From assembly GCA_033398695.1 (NCBI GenBank), contig CM065815.1, positions 103,072,501-103,136,500 of the forward strand: a stretch of 64,000 nt of DNA, in the 5' to 3' direction. Position numbers and translations under genes: made by a program. Below are positions 10,930 through 22,854 of the stretch, piece after piece. Source of the stretch: Orobanche coerulescens. Lineage: Eukaryota > Streptophyta > Magnoliopsida > Lamiales > Orobanchaceae. Position 1 is the first letter of the stretch. Each line of letters starts with the position of its first letter. The notes under the pieces are model-generated. The model saw only the letters and a list, made by a program, of their open reading frames with translations, made no database searches and was not told the origin of the DNA.

Positions 10930-11840
10930 TGATACGAAACCGACTACTCCAAGTGAAGAAGACGAAGTAAGAATTGACATAAAACACCTCGACCATACTC
11001 CAACGTACTTGGGCGAGAGAAGTAACGAGGCACAGAGTTACATTGATAATCGGAATTGGGGTAACTTAAAGACAACTTGCATCTTGGGGAGGAGGAAATT
11101 CAAGTGGCAATTAAACAATAAAAGAATGTTCACTTTCTCTTACAAAAGCGGCAGGATTCTTGGCAAAAGAAGTGTCAAACTTCAACTTGGAGACAAGACC
11201 CAACTTTTACTTTTGTCAACAAGTGACATGAAGAACCTTTTTATTATCTTTTATTATTCTAAGCTCAGCTTGTATTAGTTTAAGTTATCGTGTCAGGCTG
11301 CTTTTGCCTATAAATAGTGGCAGTAGAGTTGTAATGAAGAATTATTGAATGTTGAAGAATTAAGAACACTTGGTGTTTTTCCCTGGTGAATGCTTTTCAT
11401 CAAAACTTGGTTTTTATTCGACGCGTTTCGAATACTAATCTGATTGATTCTCAATAGGTCTTGAGGAGAAATCACTTTATCAAATTATAGGTCTAATTTG
11501 ATAAAACATCTGTTTATACCTTGTTTCGATATTCTGTTTATTTTTCGATACAGTTTGATACTTGTTCAATATTTCGTATAAAGTGTTGTTCGATCCTTCG
11601 AACGTGTTTCCTGTCTTAAATTCGCACCCGAACGAAACGTGCTGTTTCGAGTCTTTTCATTTGGACCAAATTCCTGTCTTGTGGCTGTATCGAATTACCG
11701 CCTTCATCACTGGGCAGTATTGGTGCTGTAGCGAAATGTTGTCACCAGTTCCCGACAGTTTCTTGCCGTTAGCTTCCGTTCATCAAAAGCCTTCCGCTGT
11801 ATCGATAGCGAATTCGCATCCCCAGCGAGAATTCGTATCA
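10930..11840 (+). repeat. 5' LTR of A2
   Basis: 911 bp, TGATACGA to TTCGTATCA, with a TATA box (TATAAATA) at 11309-11316. It differs from the 3' LTR by scattered short changes, several at CTG or CCTGG sites. Its first ~140 bases contain the duplicated copy of the pol C-terminal codons (DTKPTTPSEEDEVRID). Confidence 0.95.
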
Positions 11841-11844
11841 TAAG

Positions 11845-11857
11845 TGGCATCGGAGCC
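11845..11857 (+). promoter_or_regulatory. Primer binding site of A2
   Basis: TGGCATCGGAGCC four bases after the LTR, the same initiator tRNA-Met-like site as in A1. Confidence 0.75.
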
Positions 11858-11879
11858 CAAGTTATTGATCTTTGGCATT

Positions 11880-12930
11880 ATGGATCTCAACGACGCTGAT
11901 TTCTTGGCAAAACTGCGTGACGCATTACGTGACGTACCAGAACAACGCGACCAGCGTTGGCAACCTAGGCGTGGTGACTATGAACGACCCTCACGCCATG
12001 TCGAAGAGTTCAAGGTGAACGAGCTTCCAGAGTTCGTTGGAGGGACCGACCCTGAAGTTTACCTGGAATGGGAACGAAAAATTGATCGTATGTTCGAATT
12101 TAAAGACCTTGACGATGAGAAAAGGTGTAAGTATGCAATTCTCAAGTTGGGGAAAGGAGCTTCACTTTGGTACGAAGGAATGAAAACACGAAGAGCTCGT
12201 GCGGGGAAAGAAAAGATCCGTTCGTGGGATTCGTTAAAAAGAAAACTTCGCAAAAGATATGTACCAGCATCACACCGGTTATCCTTGTACAGAAAGATAG
12301 CAGATCTCATGCAAGGAAAGTTAAATGTCAGTGAGTACATTGAGGAGTTTGAGAATCTAACCTTAATGGGAGAGATAGAGGAGAATGAGGAGCAGAAGAT
12401 GTCGCGATTCTTGCGTGGCTTAAACCGAAGCATAGCTAACTCGGTGGAACTGTATCCATACGAGGACTTCGATACATTATGTGGGTTATGTGTGAAGTTA
12501 GAAGCTCGTAAGGATGAGGTCAGATAAAAACTGAGTTTCCAGTCAAATTTGGAAATTCAAGCGGCGGATCTAGTTCAGCTGTTAAGGCAACTGTACCGAC
12601 TCCGGTTCCTGTTGTGATTCCTGCTAAGGCGACTGTACCCTACGTACCGAAGGAGACGAGTTTGGCTAAAGTGAGATGTTTCAAATGTCAAGGATTCGGG
12701 CATTATCAAAATGCTTGTCCGAACAAGCGAGTGGTGACACTAAGGGAAGCTGTCACGATCCGAGACGAGTTATTGGTTGAGGAAGAAAGACTGGGTGACG
12801 TATTTGATTTCGACATTAAGGACGAAGAAGGAGAAGAATGTGAGACTTACGATGCTCCAAGCTATGACACGGCTTTAGTTCTGAGAACGCTGTGCCAAAG
12901 TCAGATCGAATGATTCGTAATAAATAAATC
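11880..12930 (+). pseudogene. gag of A2
   Basis: Gag with the start ATG at 11880 (MDLNDADFLAK). The capsid core (ELPEFVGGTDPEVYLEW, KLGKGASLWYEGMKTRRARA, YIEEFENLTLMGEIEENEEQ) is open to a TAA near 12525. The CCHC knuckle (CFKCQGFGHYQNACP) follows at about 12677-12721 in a second segment, with an acidic tail. It is the best preserved gag of this family in the window. The break between capsid and knuckle is small, and further damage near 12900 separates it from the protease. Confidence 0.88.
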
Positions 12931-12933
12931 AAA

Positions 12934-13559
12934 TATTTCACACAAAGTGTCAAATTGGAAAGAAATGGTGTAGTTTGATCGTTGATGGGGAGTTGCACCA
13001 ACGCCGCTTAAATGAGATGGTGACTAAACTCGGGCTGACCACTACGGCTCACCCTAAACCTTACACTTTGCATTGGCTCGATGATGGGAGCAAAATAAGG
13101 GTAACTAAACAAGTGAGAATTGGACTAGCCATGGGTTCATATGAAGACAACGTATTATGTGATGTACTCCCGATGGATGCATGCCATGTACTGTTGGGAA
13201 GACCATGGATGTTTGATAGGGACGTTTTACACCGAGGAAGAAGCAATGAGTACGAGTTACGGGATAAGGGCAAGAAGATTGTGCTTAAACCAATGTCACC
13301 GCAAGCTATTCACTCTATGAGTTCTAGTAGGAGTGAAAAACCAAAACTGGCCATGTTTGCTAGCGAACGGGAGGTGGAACATGCTATTAATGATGGCAAG
13401 TGTGTGTACTTGTTGGTTCTGAAGGAGACACGGAATGGTGACATTGTGGTGCGGAACGAAAGGATGGATGTCTTATTACGCGAATTTGCGGATGTTTTTC
13501 CCGAAGAATTACCGTCGGGTTTACCACTAATTCGCGGGATTGAACATCAGATCGACCTC
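12934..13559 (+). pseudogene. Protease and start of RT of A2
   Basis: Continues gag-pol. The active-site loop is damaged here: IVDG is followed by a deletion relative to the VDGGSCTNVASS form in A1. The remainder (LGLTTTAHPKPYTLHWLDDG, LLGRPWMFDRDV) is intact and runs into the linker and the beginning of RT ([26 protein letters not shown]). The frame is cut at 13559 by element B and resumes at 19683. The LINE seen in A1 is absent here, so this copy shows the empty site. Confidence 0.85.
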
Positions 13560-14496
13560 TGATACGATATCTAATATTCCAGTCGGAGAATCTCCAATAA
13601 AAATCGACATCCAGGATGATGCAAATTCGCATGGCCATGCATCATTATATTTGGGAGAAAAGAATACGCGACTTGGAGTTACGTTGTTAATCGGAATCGG
13701 AATAACGTAGAATTCGACGACGGAATCGGTCCGAAAGCATGAGAAAATCGGCCATATCATGCTTGAAAGGGACATATCTTGACTTCATATCTTTACAAAA
13801 TAAAGAAGTGATCCCCTCCTTCCCCACCTTGTCACAAACGGCCGAACCAAATGGATGGAGTGAAGATTTTCTTCATCATGTCACTATCCCTCATTTCATT
13901 ATCACCATGTAGTTCCAAGAAGGAGGATATCACAAATCTACACCAAATCCCTAAAATGTGATCGGCCGAATGCATGCATGGGAAGGAGGATTTTGTTCTA
14001 CTTCATGTCACCATCAAAGACCAAGAGTGTTTCATGTCCCTTTCACCTAATAACACCAAGAGACTTGATATCTCACCCTTGGATTTCCGAAATGATGTTG
14101 CTAGGAAGTTCGTTTTTTCGCTTTTGTTGTATTTTCAGACGGTTGTAAACTACTATATATAGTAGTGTTCGTTGTACTTGTAATTCATCGAGAATCATAA
14201 TAAACTTTGTATTTCCTTTGAAATATACGTTGAACGAGTTCGACAAACCTTAGTTATTGTTTCGACGAGTTTCGAGATTTTAACTTTGATCAATTCTCAA
14301 AAGGTCTTGGGAAGAGATTACCCTTTTATCGAGTTATAGGTCTAGTTCGATAAAAACACACCAAACTCCGTACATCCTACTATATCACGGCCGAATCCCA
14401 TTAAATTCGTCCATCACCTTTGTAATTTTTGATCCATATTGTAAACTTGTTAATCTTCCGTTGTGTTTATACGCATTACTTACGTAATTCGTATCA
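13560..14496 (+). repeat. 5' LTR of B
   Basis: 937 bp from TGATACGATA to TTCGTATCA. The TATA region is ACTACTATATATAGTAGT near 14149, itself a palindrome. The first 150 bases read as an open extension of pol that ends LLIGIGIT and stops with TAG at 13708-13710. Confidence 0.95.
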
Positions 14497-14500
14497 TAAG

Positions 14501-14512
14501 TGGTATCAGAGC
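14501..14512 (+). promoter_or_regulatory. Primer binding site of B
   Basis: TGGTATCAGAGC, a perfect initiator tRNA-Met complement, four bases after the LTR. Confidence 0.9.
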
Positions 14513-14549
14513 CAGGTTTGTCTCACAGTTCTCGACATCACTGAAGAAG

Positions 14550-15590
14550 ATGGCATTCACCGATGAAGAAGTAGCACAACTACGTGACGTTCTTCGTGGC
14601 TTGCCGGAGCCCAGAATCCATGCACGACGAGGACATGACACCATGCATGCACCACGACATGCGGATGAATACAAGACGTGAACTTCCTGAGTTCGTAGGC
14701 GGCACCGTTCCTGAGGCTTTTTTGGAGTGGGTAAGAAAAATTGAACGGATGATTGAGTTCAAGGAGCTCAATGACGAGGTACGTTGCAAGTACGCGATTC
14801 TCAAACTAGGAAAGGGAGCTTCCCTTTGGTTTGAGCGAATGAAGACACAAAGAAGTCGTCTTTAAAAGAGAAGATACGTTCGTGGGATTCCCTAAAAAGG
14901 AAACTACGAAAAGATATGTCCCGGCTACACACAAGCTAAGTCTCAGACGAAAAATTTCGACCTCACGCAAGGAAAGCTAAGTGTCGAGGAGTACATCGAG
15001 GAGTTTGAAAACTTATCCTTGATGGGAGAACTTGAAGAAAGCGAAGAATTGCGCATGTCCTGTTTCCTACGAGGTTTGAACAAAAATATTGCTAATTAGT
15101 GGAACTCTACCCCTATTCTGACTTCGATACTTTATGCGGACTTTGCATAAAGTTGGAAAATCAAAACAAAACCAAACTCTCTAAACCCGAATTCCCACCT
15201 AAATACGGAAATACCAACTTTGGCGCGAGTTCTAGCTCGTTTCCAAAACCTGTCACCACAAGCCAGTCCGTTACTACCATTCCAAAAACCCCTACCACAC
15301 CAAAAGAGACGAGCCTATCTAAAGTCCGATGTTTCAAATGTCAAGGATTTGGACACTATCAAAGTGCTTGTCCGAATCGGAGGATTGTGACGTTACGAGA
15401 AGCCATAGCCGCCCGAGAGGAATTATTAGCCGAAGAAGAAAGAGTTGGAGACGTTTTTAACTTAGAAGCTGACGAAGAAGAAGAAGAATGCGAGGCATAC
15501 GATGCCCCGAACTATGACACGAACCTTGTCCTTCGCATGTTACAAACGAAGGCCGCCCCAAGTGACGAAGAACAACGGGACCAAATCTTC
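14550..15590 (+). pseudogene. gag of B
   Basis: Starts at ATG 14550 (MAFTDEEVAQLRDVLRGLPEP). The capsid core (ELPEFVGGTVPEAFLEWVRK, YAILKLGKGASLWFERMKT) is split by frameshifts near 14680, 14865 and 15095. The C-terminal part contains a Ser/Thr/Pro-rich linker and the CCHC knuckle CFKCQGFGHYQSACPNRR from about 15330, then an acidic stretch EADEEEEECEAYDAPNYDT. The order matches family A. Confidence 0.87.
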
Positions 15591-18500
15591 CACACGAAGT
15601 GTCGTGTCGGAGATAAATGGTGTAGCTTGATCATTGACGGAGGAAGTTGTACAAACGTGGCATCAAGCGAGATGGTTTCAAAACTCGGTTTGATCACCAC
15701 GGCCCATCCTAAGCCGTATGCACTCCATTGGCTCGATGATGGGAACAAAGTGAAGGTATCAAGACAAGTGAAGGTCGGACTCACCATGGGTTCGTATGGC
15801 GATGACATTACATGCGATGTACTACCGATGGACGCATGTCACGTGTTGTTAGGAAGACCTTGGTTATTTGATCGGGACGTACTACATCGAGGGAGGAGTA
15901 ATGAGTATGAGTTACGTGACAAAGTTAAAAAAATTGTTCTTAAACCTATGTCACCTCAAGCTATCCGGACGATGAGTTCGAAAAAAGTCGAAGGACCAAA
16001 GCTTACGATGTTTGCAAACGAGAAAGAAGTCGAGCACGCCATTGACGATGGCGAACGTGTTTATTTGATGATGATCAAAGAGGTCCGAAATCTTGCCACC
16101 AAATCGCAACATGAGGAAGAGATAGACGCACTATTGCACGAGTTTTCGGACGTATTTCCCGAAGACTTGCCGGTAGGATTACCACCTATCCGCGGGATTG
16201 AACACCAGATTGATCTTATACCGGGAGCTCCATTACCGAACAAAGCGGCGTATCATTGTAATCCCGAAGAAACAAAAGAACTACAACGTCAAATTGATGA
16301 ACTCATGAATCACGGATATGTCCGAGAAAGTTTAAGTCCGTGTGCGGTTCCAGTTCTACTTGTGCCAAAAAAAGACGGAACATGGCGAATGTGTATTGAT
16401 GAGAGAGCCGTGAATAACATCACCGTCAAGTATCGGTTTCCCATCCCGAGACTAGACGACATCCGGACGAGTTACATGGCTCGGTTATATTTTCCAATGT
16501 TGTTTTACGGAGCGGATACGTTCAAATCCGCTTGCGAGAGGGAGACGAATGGAAAAAGGCGTTTAAAAGGAAGTATGGACTTTACGAATGGGTTGTGATG
16601 CCTTTCGGCCTGTCCAACGCCCCGAGCAGCTTTATGAGGTTGATGAACGAGGTTCTTAAACCTTTCTTGGGAAAGTTTGTTGTCGTGTACTTAGACGACA
16701 TTTTGATCTACAATGGTCCGTAGAAGAACATCTCGAACATTTGCGTACGTGTTTGAGACGCTAAGGGGACAAAAACTTTATGGAAAACGGAGAAGTGTAC
16801 TTTCCTAGTCGAGAGTCTTGTCTTTCTCGGCTATGTTGTTTCGAAGACGGAGTTTCGGTCGACCAAGAGAAGATAGCGGCAATCAAGTCGTGGCCGACCC
16901 CAAAGACCATCACGAGGTAATGGTCATTTCATGGCCTCGCTTCGCTTTACCGACGATTCATACGGACTTTAGCACTATATCCACCGATCACTGAGTGTCC
17001 GAAAAGGGAACCTTTGCTTGGAACGAAACGGCCCAAAAGGCTTTTGAAAACTTAAAGGGAAAATTATGTGAAGCGCCGATTTTGACGTTACCCGATTTTT
17101 CACAACCGTTTGAGGTAGAATGCGACGCTAGCGGAGTTGGAATCGGGGCAGTGCTTATTCAAAGAGGCCGTCCCATTGCCTATTTTTCGGAGAAGTTAAG
17201 TGGCGCCCGAGTGAATTATTGTACTTACGACAAGGAGTTCTATGCTATCGTAAGAGCACTCGACCATTGGAGTCATTATCTACGTTCGAAACATTTCGTG
17301 CTACATTCGGATCATGAGTCGTTGAAATACATCAACGGACAAAGTAAGCTAAGCCCGAGGCATGCAAAATGGGTGGAATTTTTACAATCTTTTCACTTTT
17401 CATCCAAGTACAAAGACGGGAAGAGTAATGTAGTGGCGGATGCACTATCGAGACGGTATGCTTTACTGTCGATGCTAGATGTTCGTTTGTTGGGGTTCGA
17501 GACTTTGAAAGATCATTACAACGACGATTTAGACTTCGGGGAAATTTTTAACCGTTGTAAAACGGCCCCGTACGAGGAATTTGTTTTACAGGATGGCTTT
17601 CTTTTCAAGGGAAATAAATTATGTGTGCCGAGACATACAATTCGGGAATTGCTGGTTCGGGAGGCGCACGGAGGGGGATTAGCCGGTCATTTCGGCTCGA
17701 CCAAAACTGTAGAGGTGCTAAAAGAACATTTCTTTTGGCCGAAAATGTATGGTGACGTCAGCACAATCGTGAGCAAATGCGTAACTTGTCACATGATGAA
17801 AAGTTCGTTCAAGTCGAGTACATACATGCCGTTGCCGATACCGTTACGACCATGGGAGGATGTCTCGATGGATTTTATTGTGGCTTTACCTCGTACTCAA
17901 CGAGGCAAGGACTCGATCATGGTGGTCGTCGACCGTTTTTCGAAAATGGCTCACTTTGTCGCGTGCCACAAAACCGATGATGCAAGCAACGTGGCAGACT
18001 TGTACTTCCGAGAAGTAGTTCGTTTACACGGAGTTCCAAAAACTATCGTGTCGGATCGAGATTCCAAATTTCTGAGTTACTTCTGGAATACTTTATGGAG
18101 GAAAGTAGGTACTAAACTCCTATTCAAGACTTCACATCACCCGCAAAACCGACGATGCATCGAGGTAACTAATCGAACCTTGGGAGCATTATTACGAGGG
18201 TTGGTAAATAAAACTCGAAAGTTTGGGACGTTAAACTTGCTCATGAATTCGCATACAACCGATCACCGGTTATGCCACGGCCCATTCACCTTTTGAAGTG
18301 GTATACGGATTAAATCCGCACTTGCCATTGGACTTGATTCCCTTACCGAGCAACGAGTTGGTTCACAAAGACGCCGAAGCAAAACTCAAATCAATGGTGA
18401 AGTTACATGAAAAGATACGAGAACGGATTAAAGAAGTAAATGAAATATACAAACGGAAGTCGAACAAAAATAAAAAGGCGAGATTATTTGATGTTGGCGA

Positions 18501-18735
18501 CTTGGTTTGGATACATTTGAGAAAAGAAAGATTCCCAAGCAAACGGAAGAACAAATTGATGCCGAGAGCCGAGGGTCCGTACAAAATTGTGGAAAAGGTG
18601 AACGACAACGCATACAAAGTCGAACTCCCGGGCGAATACGGAGTACACGCGACATTCAACGTAGGTGATCTCTCACCTTATCTTGACGACGATGGCATTG
18701 CGAATGAGGTCAATTCCTTTCAAAGACGGAGGGAA
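15591..18735 (+). pseudogene. pol of B: protease, RT, RNase H, integrase
   Basis: The protease loop IIDGGSCTNVASSEM is at about 15632. RT starts FSDVFPEDLPVGLPPIRG and carries [16 protein letters not shown]; the middle is scrambled between about 16450 and 16530 and again between 16725 and 16995, with the YLDD box near 16688 intact. RNase H ([21 protein letters not shown] near 17440) and integrase ([21 protein letters not shown] near 17868, VSDRD near 18049) lie in one long open frame, 16995-18296. The C-terminal part at 18298-18735 ends in the purine tract at 18723-18735. A small shift near 18705 gives a stop at the LTR border; in the adjacent frame the protein would continue into the LTR as in A1. 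Confidence 0.9.
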
Positions 18736-19677
18736 TGATACGATATCTAATATTCCAATGGAGAATCTCCAATAAAAATCGACATCCAGGATGATGCAAA
18801 TTCGCATGGCCATGCATCATTATATTTGGGAGAAAAGAATACGCGACTTGGAGTTACGTTGTTAATCGGAATCGGAATAACGTAGAATTCGACGACGGAA
18901 TCGGTCCGAAAGCATGAGAAAATCGGCCATATCATGCTTGAAAGGGACATATCTTGACTTCATATCTTTACAAAATAAAGAAGTGATCCCCTCCTTCCCC
19001 ACCTTGTCACAAACGGCCGAACCAAATGGATGGAGTGAAGATTTTCTTCATCATGTCACTATCCCTCATTTCATTATCACCATGTAGTTCCAAGAAGGAG
19101 GATATCACAAATCTACACCAAATCCCCCTAAAATGTGATCGGCCGAATGCATGCATGGGAAGGAGGATTTTGTTCTACTTCATGTCACCATCAAAGACCA
19201 AGAGTGTTTCATGTCCCTTTCACCTAATAACACCAAGAGACTTGATATCTCACCCTTGGATTTCGGCCGAAATGATGTTGCTAGGAAGTTCGTTTTTTTC
19301 GTTTTGTTGTATTTTAAATGCGGTTGTAAACTACTATATATAGTAGTGTTCGTTGTACTTGTAATTCATCGAGAATCATAATAAACTTTGTATTTCCTTT
19401 GAAATATACGTTGAACGAGTTCGACAAACCTTAGTTATTGTTTCGACGAGTTTCGAGATTTTAACTTTGATCAATTCTCAAAAGGTCTTGGGAAGAGATT
19501 ACCCTTTTATCGAGTTATAGGTCTAGTTCGATAAAAACACACTAAACTCCGTACATCCTACTATATCACGGCCGAATCCCATTAAATTCGTCCATCACCT
19601 TTGTAATTTTTGATCCATATTGTAAACTTGTTAATCTTCCGTTGTGTTTATACGCATTACTTACGTAATTCGTATCA
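18736..19677 (+). repeat. 3' LTR of B
   Basis: 942 bp, near-identical to the 5' copy. A 1-base loss near 18760 (a CAG context in the 5' copy) interrupts the pol extension that is open in the 5' LTR. Confidence 0.95.
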
Positions 19678-19682
19678 ACCTC

Positions 19683-19885
19683 ATACCAGGTGTGTCGTTG
19701 CCTAACAAAGCTGCCTATAGATGTAATCCCGAGGAGATGAAGGAATTACAAAACCAAATTGAAAAACTGATGGATCGTGGATATGTTCGAGAAAGCCTAA
19801 GCCCTTGTGCGGTTCCGGTATTACTGGTTCCAAAGAAGGACGGATCTTGGAGGATGTGTATTGACAGTCGAGCGGTGAACAACAT
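19683..19885 (+). pseudogene. RT fragment of A2 between insertions B and C
   Basis: Continues A2 RT after the B insertion: [37 protein letters not shown], then [15 protein letters not shown]. It is cut at 19885 by element C and resumes at 30018 with [14 protein letters not shown]. The protein wording matches A1 at 2860-3065. Confidence 0.92.
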
Positions 19886-20128
19886 TGTAATACCCAGTTG
19901 TAATTCAGTAATTATCACTCAGTAATTATCATTCAGTATTTATCATTCAGTATTTGATACTCAGTAATTTCATTCATTATTGATCATTTGTCACTCAGAT
20001 TCAATCATGGTATTCATCATTCAGAGTAATTGTATCGAGTATCGATCGTCATTCATCATTAATCTGATTGGAGTTTCGTGCCGTGTTTATCATCATTGTC
20101 ATTTTCGTTGCAAGCTGTGCTTGAGGAG

Positions 20129-20688
20129 TAGCGCACGCTACATACTCCTTTTAGCGTACGCTAATTGGGTATAGGTAGCGCACGCTACCGCTCAGCTTTA
20201 GCGCACGCTAAGGCTACCTTGGCTGCGATCCAGAAGGTACTGGTGCAGGTGAGAATAATTGTAGCGCACGCTACGAGTGGTAAGTAGCGCGCTAACGGGT
20301 CGTAGTAGCGCACGCTATATGTGTGGAGTAGCGCGCGCTAGGGGCGGATCGGGTTGAGTCCGGTGGCTCTTTGGATCGCACCGGGTTTATTCATAGCGCA
20401 CGCTATGCATTGTTGTTAGCGTACGCAACCGACATATTAGCGCACGCTAAATAATGGTTGTAGCGCACGCTATCGAGGTTAGATCGAAGGCGAGATGATT
20501 TTCGGACTCGATCGGGCGACAAATATTTCGCTAGCGCACGCTAACAATGGATATTAGCGCACGCTAGTAGTATGGCCGTAGCGCACGCTACAAAGAGGTA
20601 CGTAGCGCGCCACCGTGTTCGGACAAGGTACCTTGGACTACCCAAATTACTCGTTAGCGCACGCTATGCACAGGGCTAGCGACGCTAA
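20129..20688 (+). repeat. Array of ~18 TAGCGCACGCTA palindromes in U3 of C
   Basis: Eighteen copies or variants of a 12-bp near-palindrome, TAGCG(CA/TA/CG)CGCTA, at irregular spacing. Many extend to 14 bp with matching outer bases (G..C, T..A or A..T). Variants are TAGCGTACGCTA and TAGCGCGCGCTA, both perfect palindromes. The array sits immediately upstream of the TATA box, so a promoter role is plausible but unproven. Confidence 0.9.
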
Positions 20689-20699
20689 CCCGGACTGAG

Positions 20700-20707
20700 T
20701 ATAAATT
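20700..20707 (+). promoter_or_regulatory. TATA box of the C 5' LTR
   Basis: TATAAATT, about 12 bases after the last palindrome. The 3' LTR has the same box at 28355-28362. Confidence 0.65.
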
Positions 20708-22370
20708 GGACAGTTTAGTCAGAGTTCGTCATTTTTCATCTCATTTCATTCCTTCGGTATTTTTGGGCGATTCCGAGCGATCCAGAGGGGATTCTTCGAG
20801 GTGTAATCATCAATCATCATCTTCAAGTCTTTGAGTTGAATTTATCATCACTTCATCATCTCCAAACGTCGAATCAAAGGTATTAATCTCTTGGATCTAG
20901 AATTTCGGATTTTTGGGTTTTCCTTCCGATTTCTTCGTGTAAGCTTGGATTATCATTGGGATATGTTAAGTTATGGATTATCTACTTGGATAAATATATT
21001 CCTACGGATTTAATGGTTATTTTCGGAATTGTTTTCAAGAACTCTTGGGGTTGACTTCGGTTAATTGGGGATTTTCCGATTGATGTCGTTGTAATCATGG
21101 ATTATGGATTCCTAATGGATTATTGATATCATTGAAGTGTTTTGTTAGTTCGAAATACTCATTTTAGTGTTAGTTTCGACATATTCGGGATTGGATATTT
21201 TCGAAGTCGTGTGGTTGGTTACGTATTCGTTAGAATGCCCCAATGAGTTCGATTATCGTTGTTTCGACCCTTGGGTTAGTCGTGTTTTGTTGTTTGATGC
21301 GTGTATTGAACGGTTGTTGGTAATTATTGTTATTCAAGGTTGTTCGAGCGACCGGTATTTCACTTAGGACGTTGTTCGTGGACGGACATTCTTCATCGGT
21401 ATTGAGTAAGTTGATTCTTACTCGGTTAAAAGGATATTCATTCCTTTTGTTGTTGATCATTCATAATCATAACTCATTCATCATTGTATTAATCATTTTG
21501 AGACTTGTAATTGTCGGATAATCATTTCATTAGCGAGGAACGGTTCCAATCATTTCATTGAAAACTATCAATCACTTCATTATCACTTTCGTATCGGTGA
21601 GTCATTCTTGACTTTGTCGGATTATTATTATTCATTGATATTCATTATGGTCATTCTTGTTCATATGGCCTTCTGGGTTCATATTGCGTGGCCGGGTGCG
21701 GATGTGTGGAATTTTTAGTCGGGCACGTGATGGCCATGTATTGGGAGTGATACATTGGACTGTGCACACGGTAACGATTACCTCCGTGAGACTAATTAGG
21801 TACAAGGACGGGTGTGTCCGGTCATCCGTCTTGTACACTTGCACAGAACACTACGGGCGTACTATGATGCTCCTCTTCAGCGTAATTCATAACTAAGAAT
21901 ATTTCATAACTTCAGTTAATTCATGATTGTGTAATTTCAACTCTTGAGGATTGTTGTTCTGTGTAACTGACCCCGTTGGGGGATTTTGTTTTCAGGTCAC
22001 GGCAAGGCAAAGGCACGGGAAGAGCATGTTGACGGCGACGAGTCCCAGTGATACTAGTAGGGGGCCCAGTCATTCCGTTTGTTCAGTCATTTTCAGTCAT
22101 TTGATTATTTCGTCATTTGTATTTTCCATTGCAAATTCCGTTTGTAATGTTTATTTATTCAGGGTGGTGTATTTTATCTTCATATAAAATACACTAGTAT
22201 TCGGTATTGTCCTGGTGTGTTGTACTTAAACTCCTCATCGGAGTGTTTGGTAATATAATGTGGTTCGGTACTACAATTATATTATTTAATTCATCATTTT
22301 CATTTGCACGGTGGGTCCCAGTCGGGATTCACGTGACCGTAATATCCGCCTAGTTTGGGGTGTTACGAGT

Positions 22371-22382
22371 TGGTATCGAGAG
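22371..22382 (+). promoter_or_regulatory. Primer binding site of C
   Basis: TGGTATCGAGAG, a degenerate initiator tRNA-Met site three bases after the LTR. Confidence 0.7.
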
Positions 22383-22854
22383 TGGTTTTGAATATTACCC
22401 TCCAAGTCATGTCTCATTTGAAATCATCGTCATCGGACTAGTATCATTGGACTTTCGCGTCACGTGTGACTGTGCAAATGCCGAGCCAATCGGACCAAGA
22501 ATGTAAGATTTCTAATGCCATGGTATAATTTCGGCATTAATCATTCATTCATAATTCATCGATTAACAATCCTCAATCATCATTGTCACTTTGACCAGAC
22601 GGTCGAGTTAACTCATTAATCAGTCAATTCATTTCATTGTTCAGTTGTTGATCAGGAAGATCGAATCATTAATCTTGTTAACTCATTCAAGATAATCATT
22701 TCAGTAACTTCATCAGATAATCATGTCACGTCAATTGATCATTCATGTAATCGCTGTATTTGAGCGCGTATGCTCATTTTCATCATTTCATAATATAATC
22801 ATAATGTGATACTCATGCGAGATATATAATCATCATATGACTTTCCACTTCAGT

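Larger units (their letters stand above)
13560..19677 (+). mobile_element. Ty3/gypsy element B, related to family A
   Basis: LTRs 13560-14496 and 18736-19677 are nearly identical. The target duplication acctc occurs at 13555-13559 and 19678-19682, inside the RT of A2. Same gene order and the same overall protein plan as A, but clearly divergent at the nucleotide level, so it is a sister subfamily. Near-identical LTRs suggest a recent insertion. Confidence 0.95.
19886..22367 (+). repeat. 5' LTR of C
   Basis: About 2480 bp, TGTAATACCC to GTTAC(G). U3 holds a palindrome array at 20129-20688 directly before the TATA box at 20700. It differs from the 3' LTR mostly at CAG, CTG and CCTGG sites. Confidence 0.93.

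Noticed and set aside
13974..14162. Small ORF in the B LTR, repeated at 19151-19381
   Set aside because: Present in both LTRs by duplication, not conserved in frame, no domain.
20129..20688. CRISPR-like array of short repeats
   Set aside because: Spacing is irregular, units are only 12 bp, and the block is duplicated in both LTRs of a plant retrotransposon.
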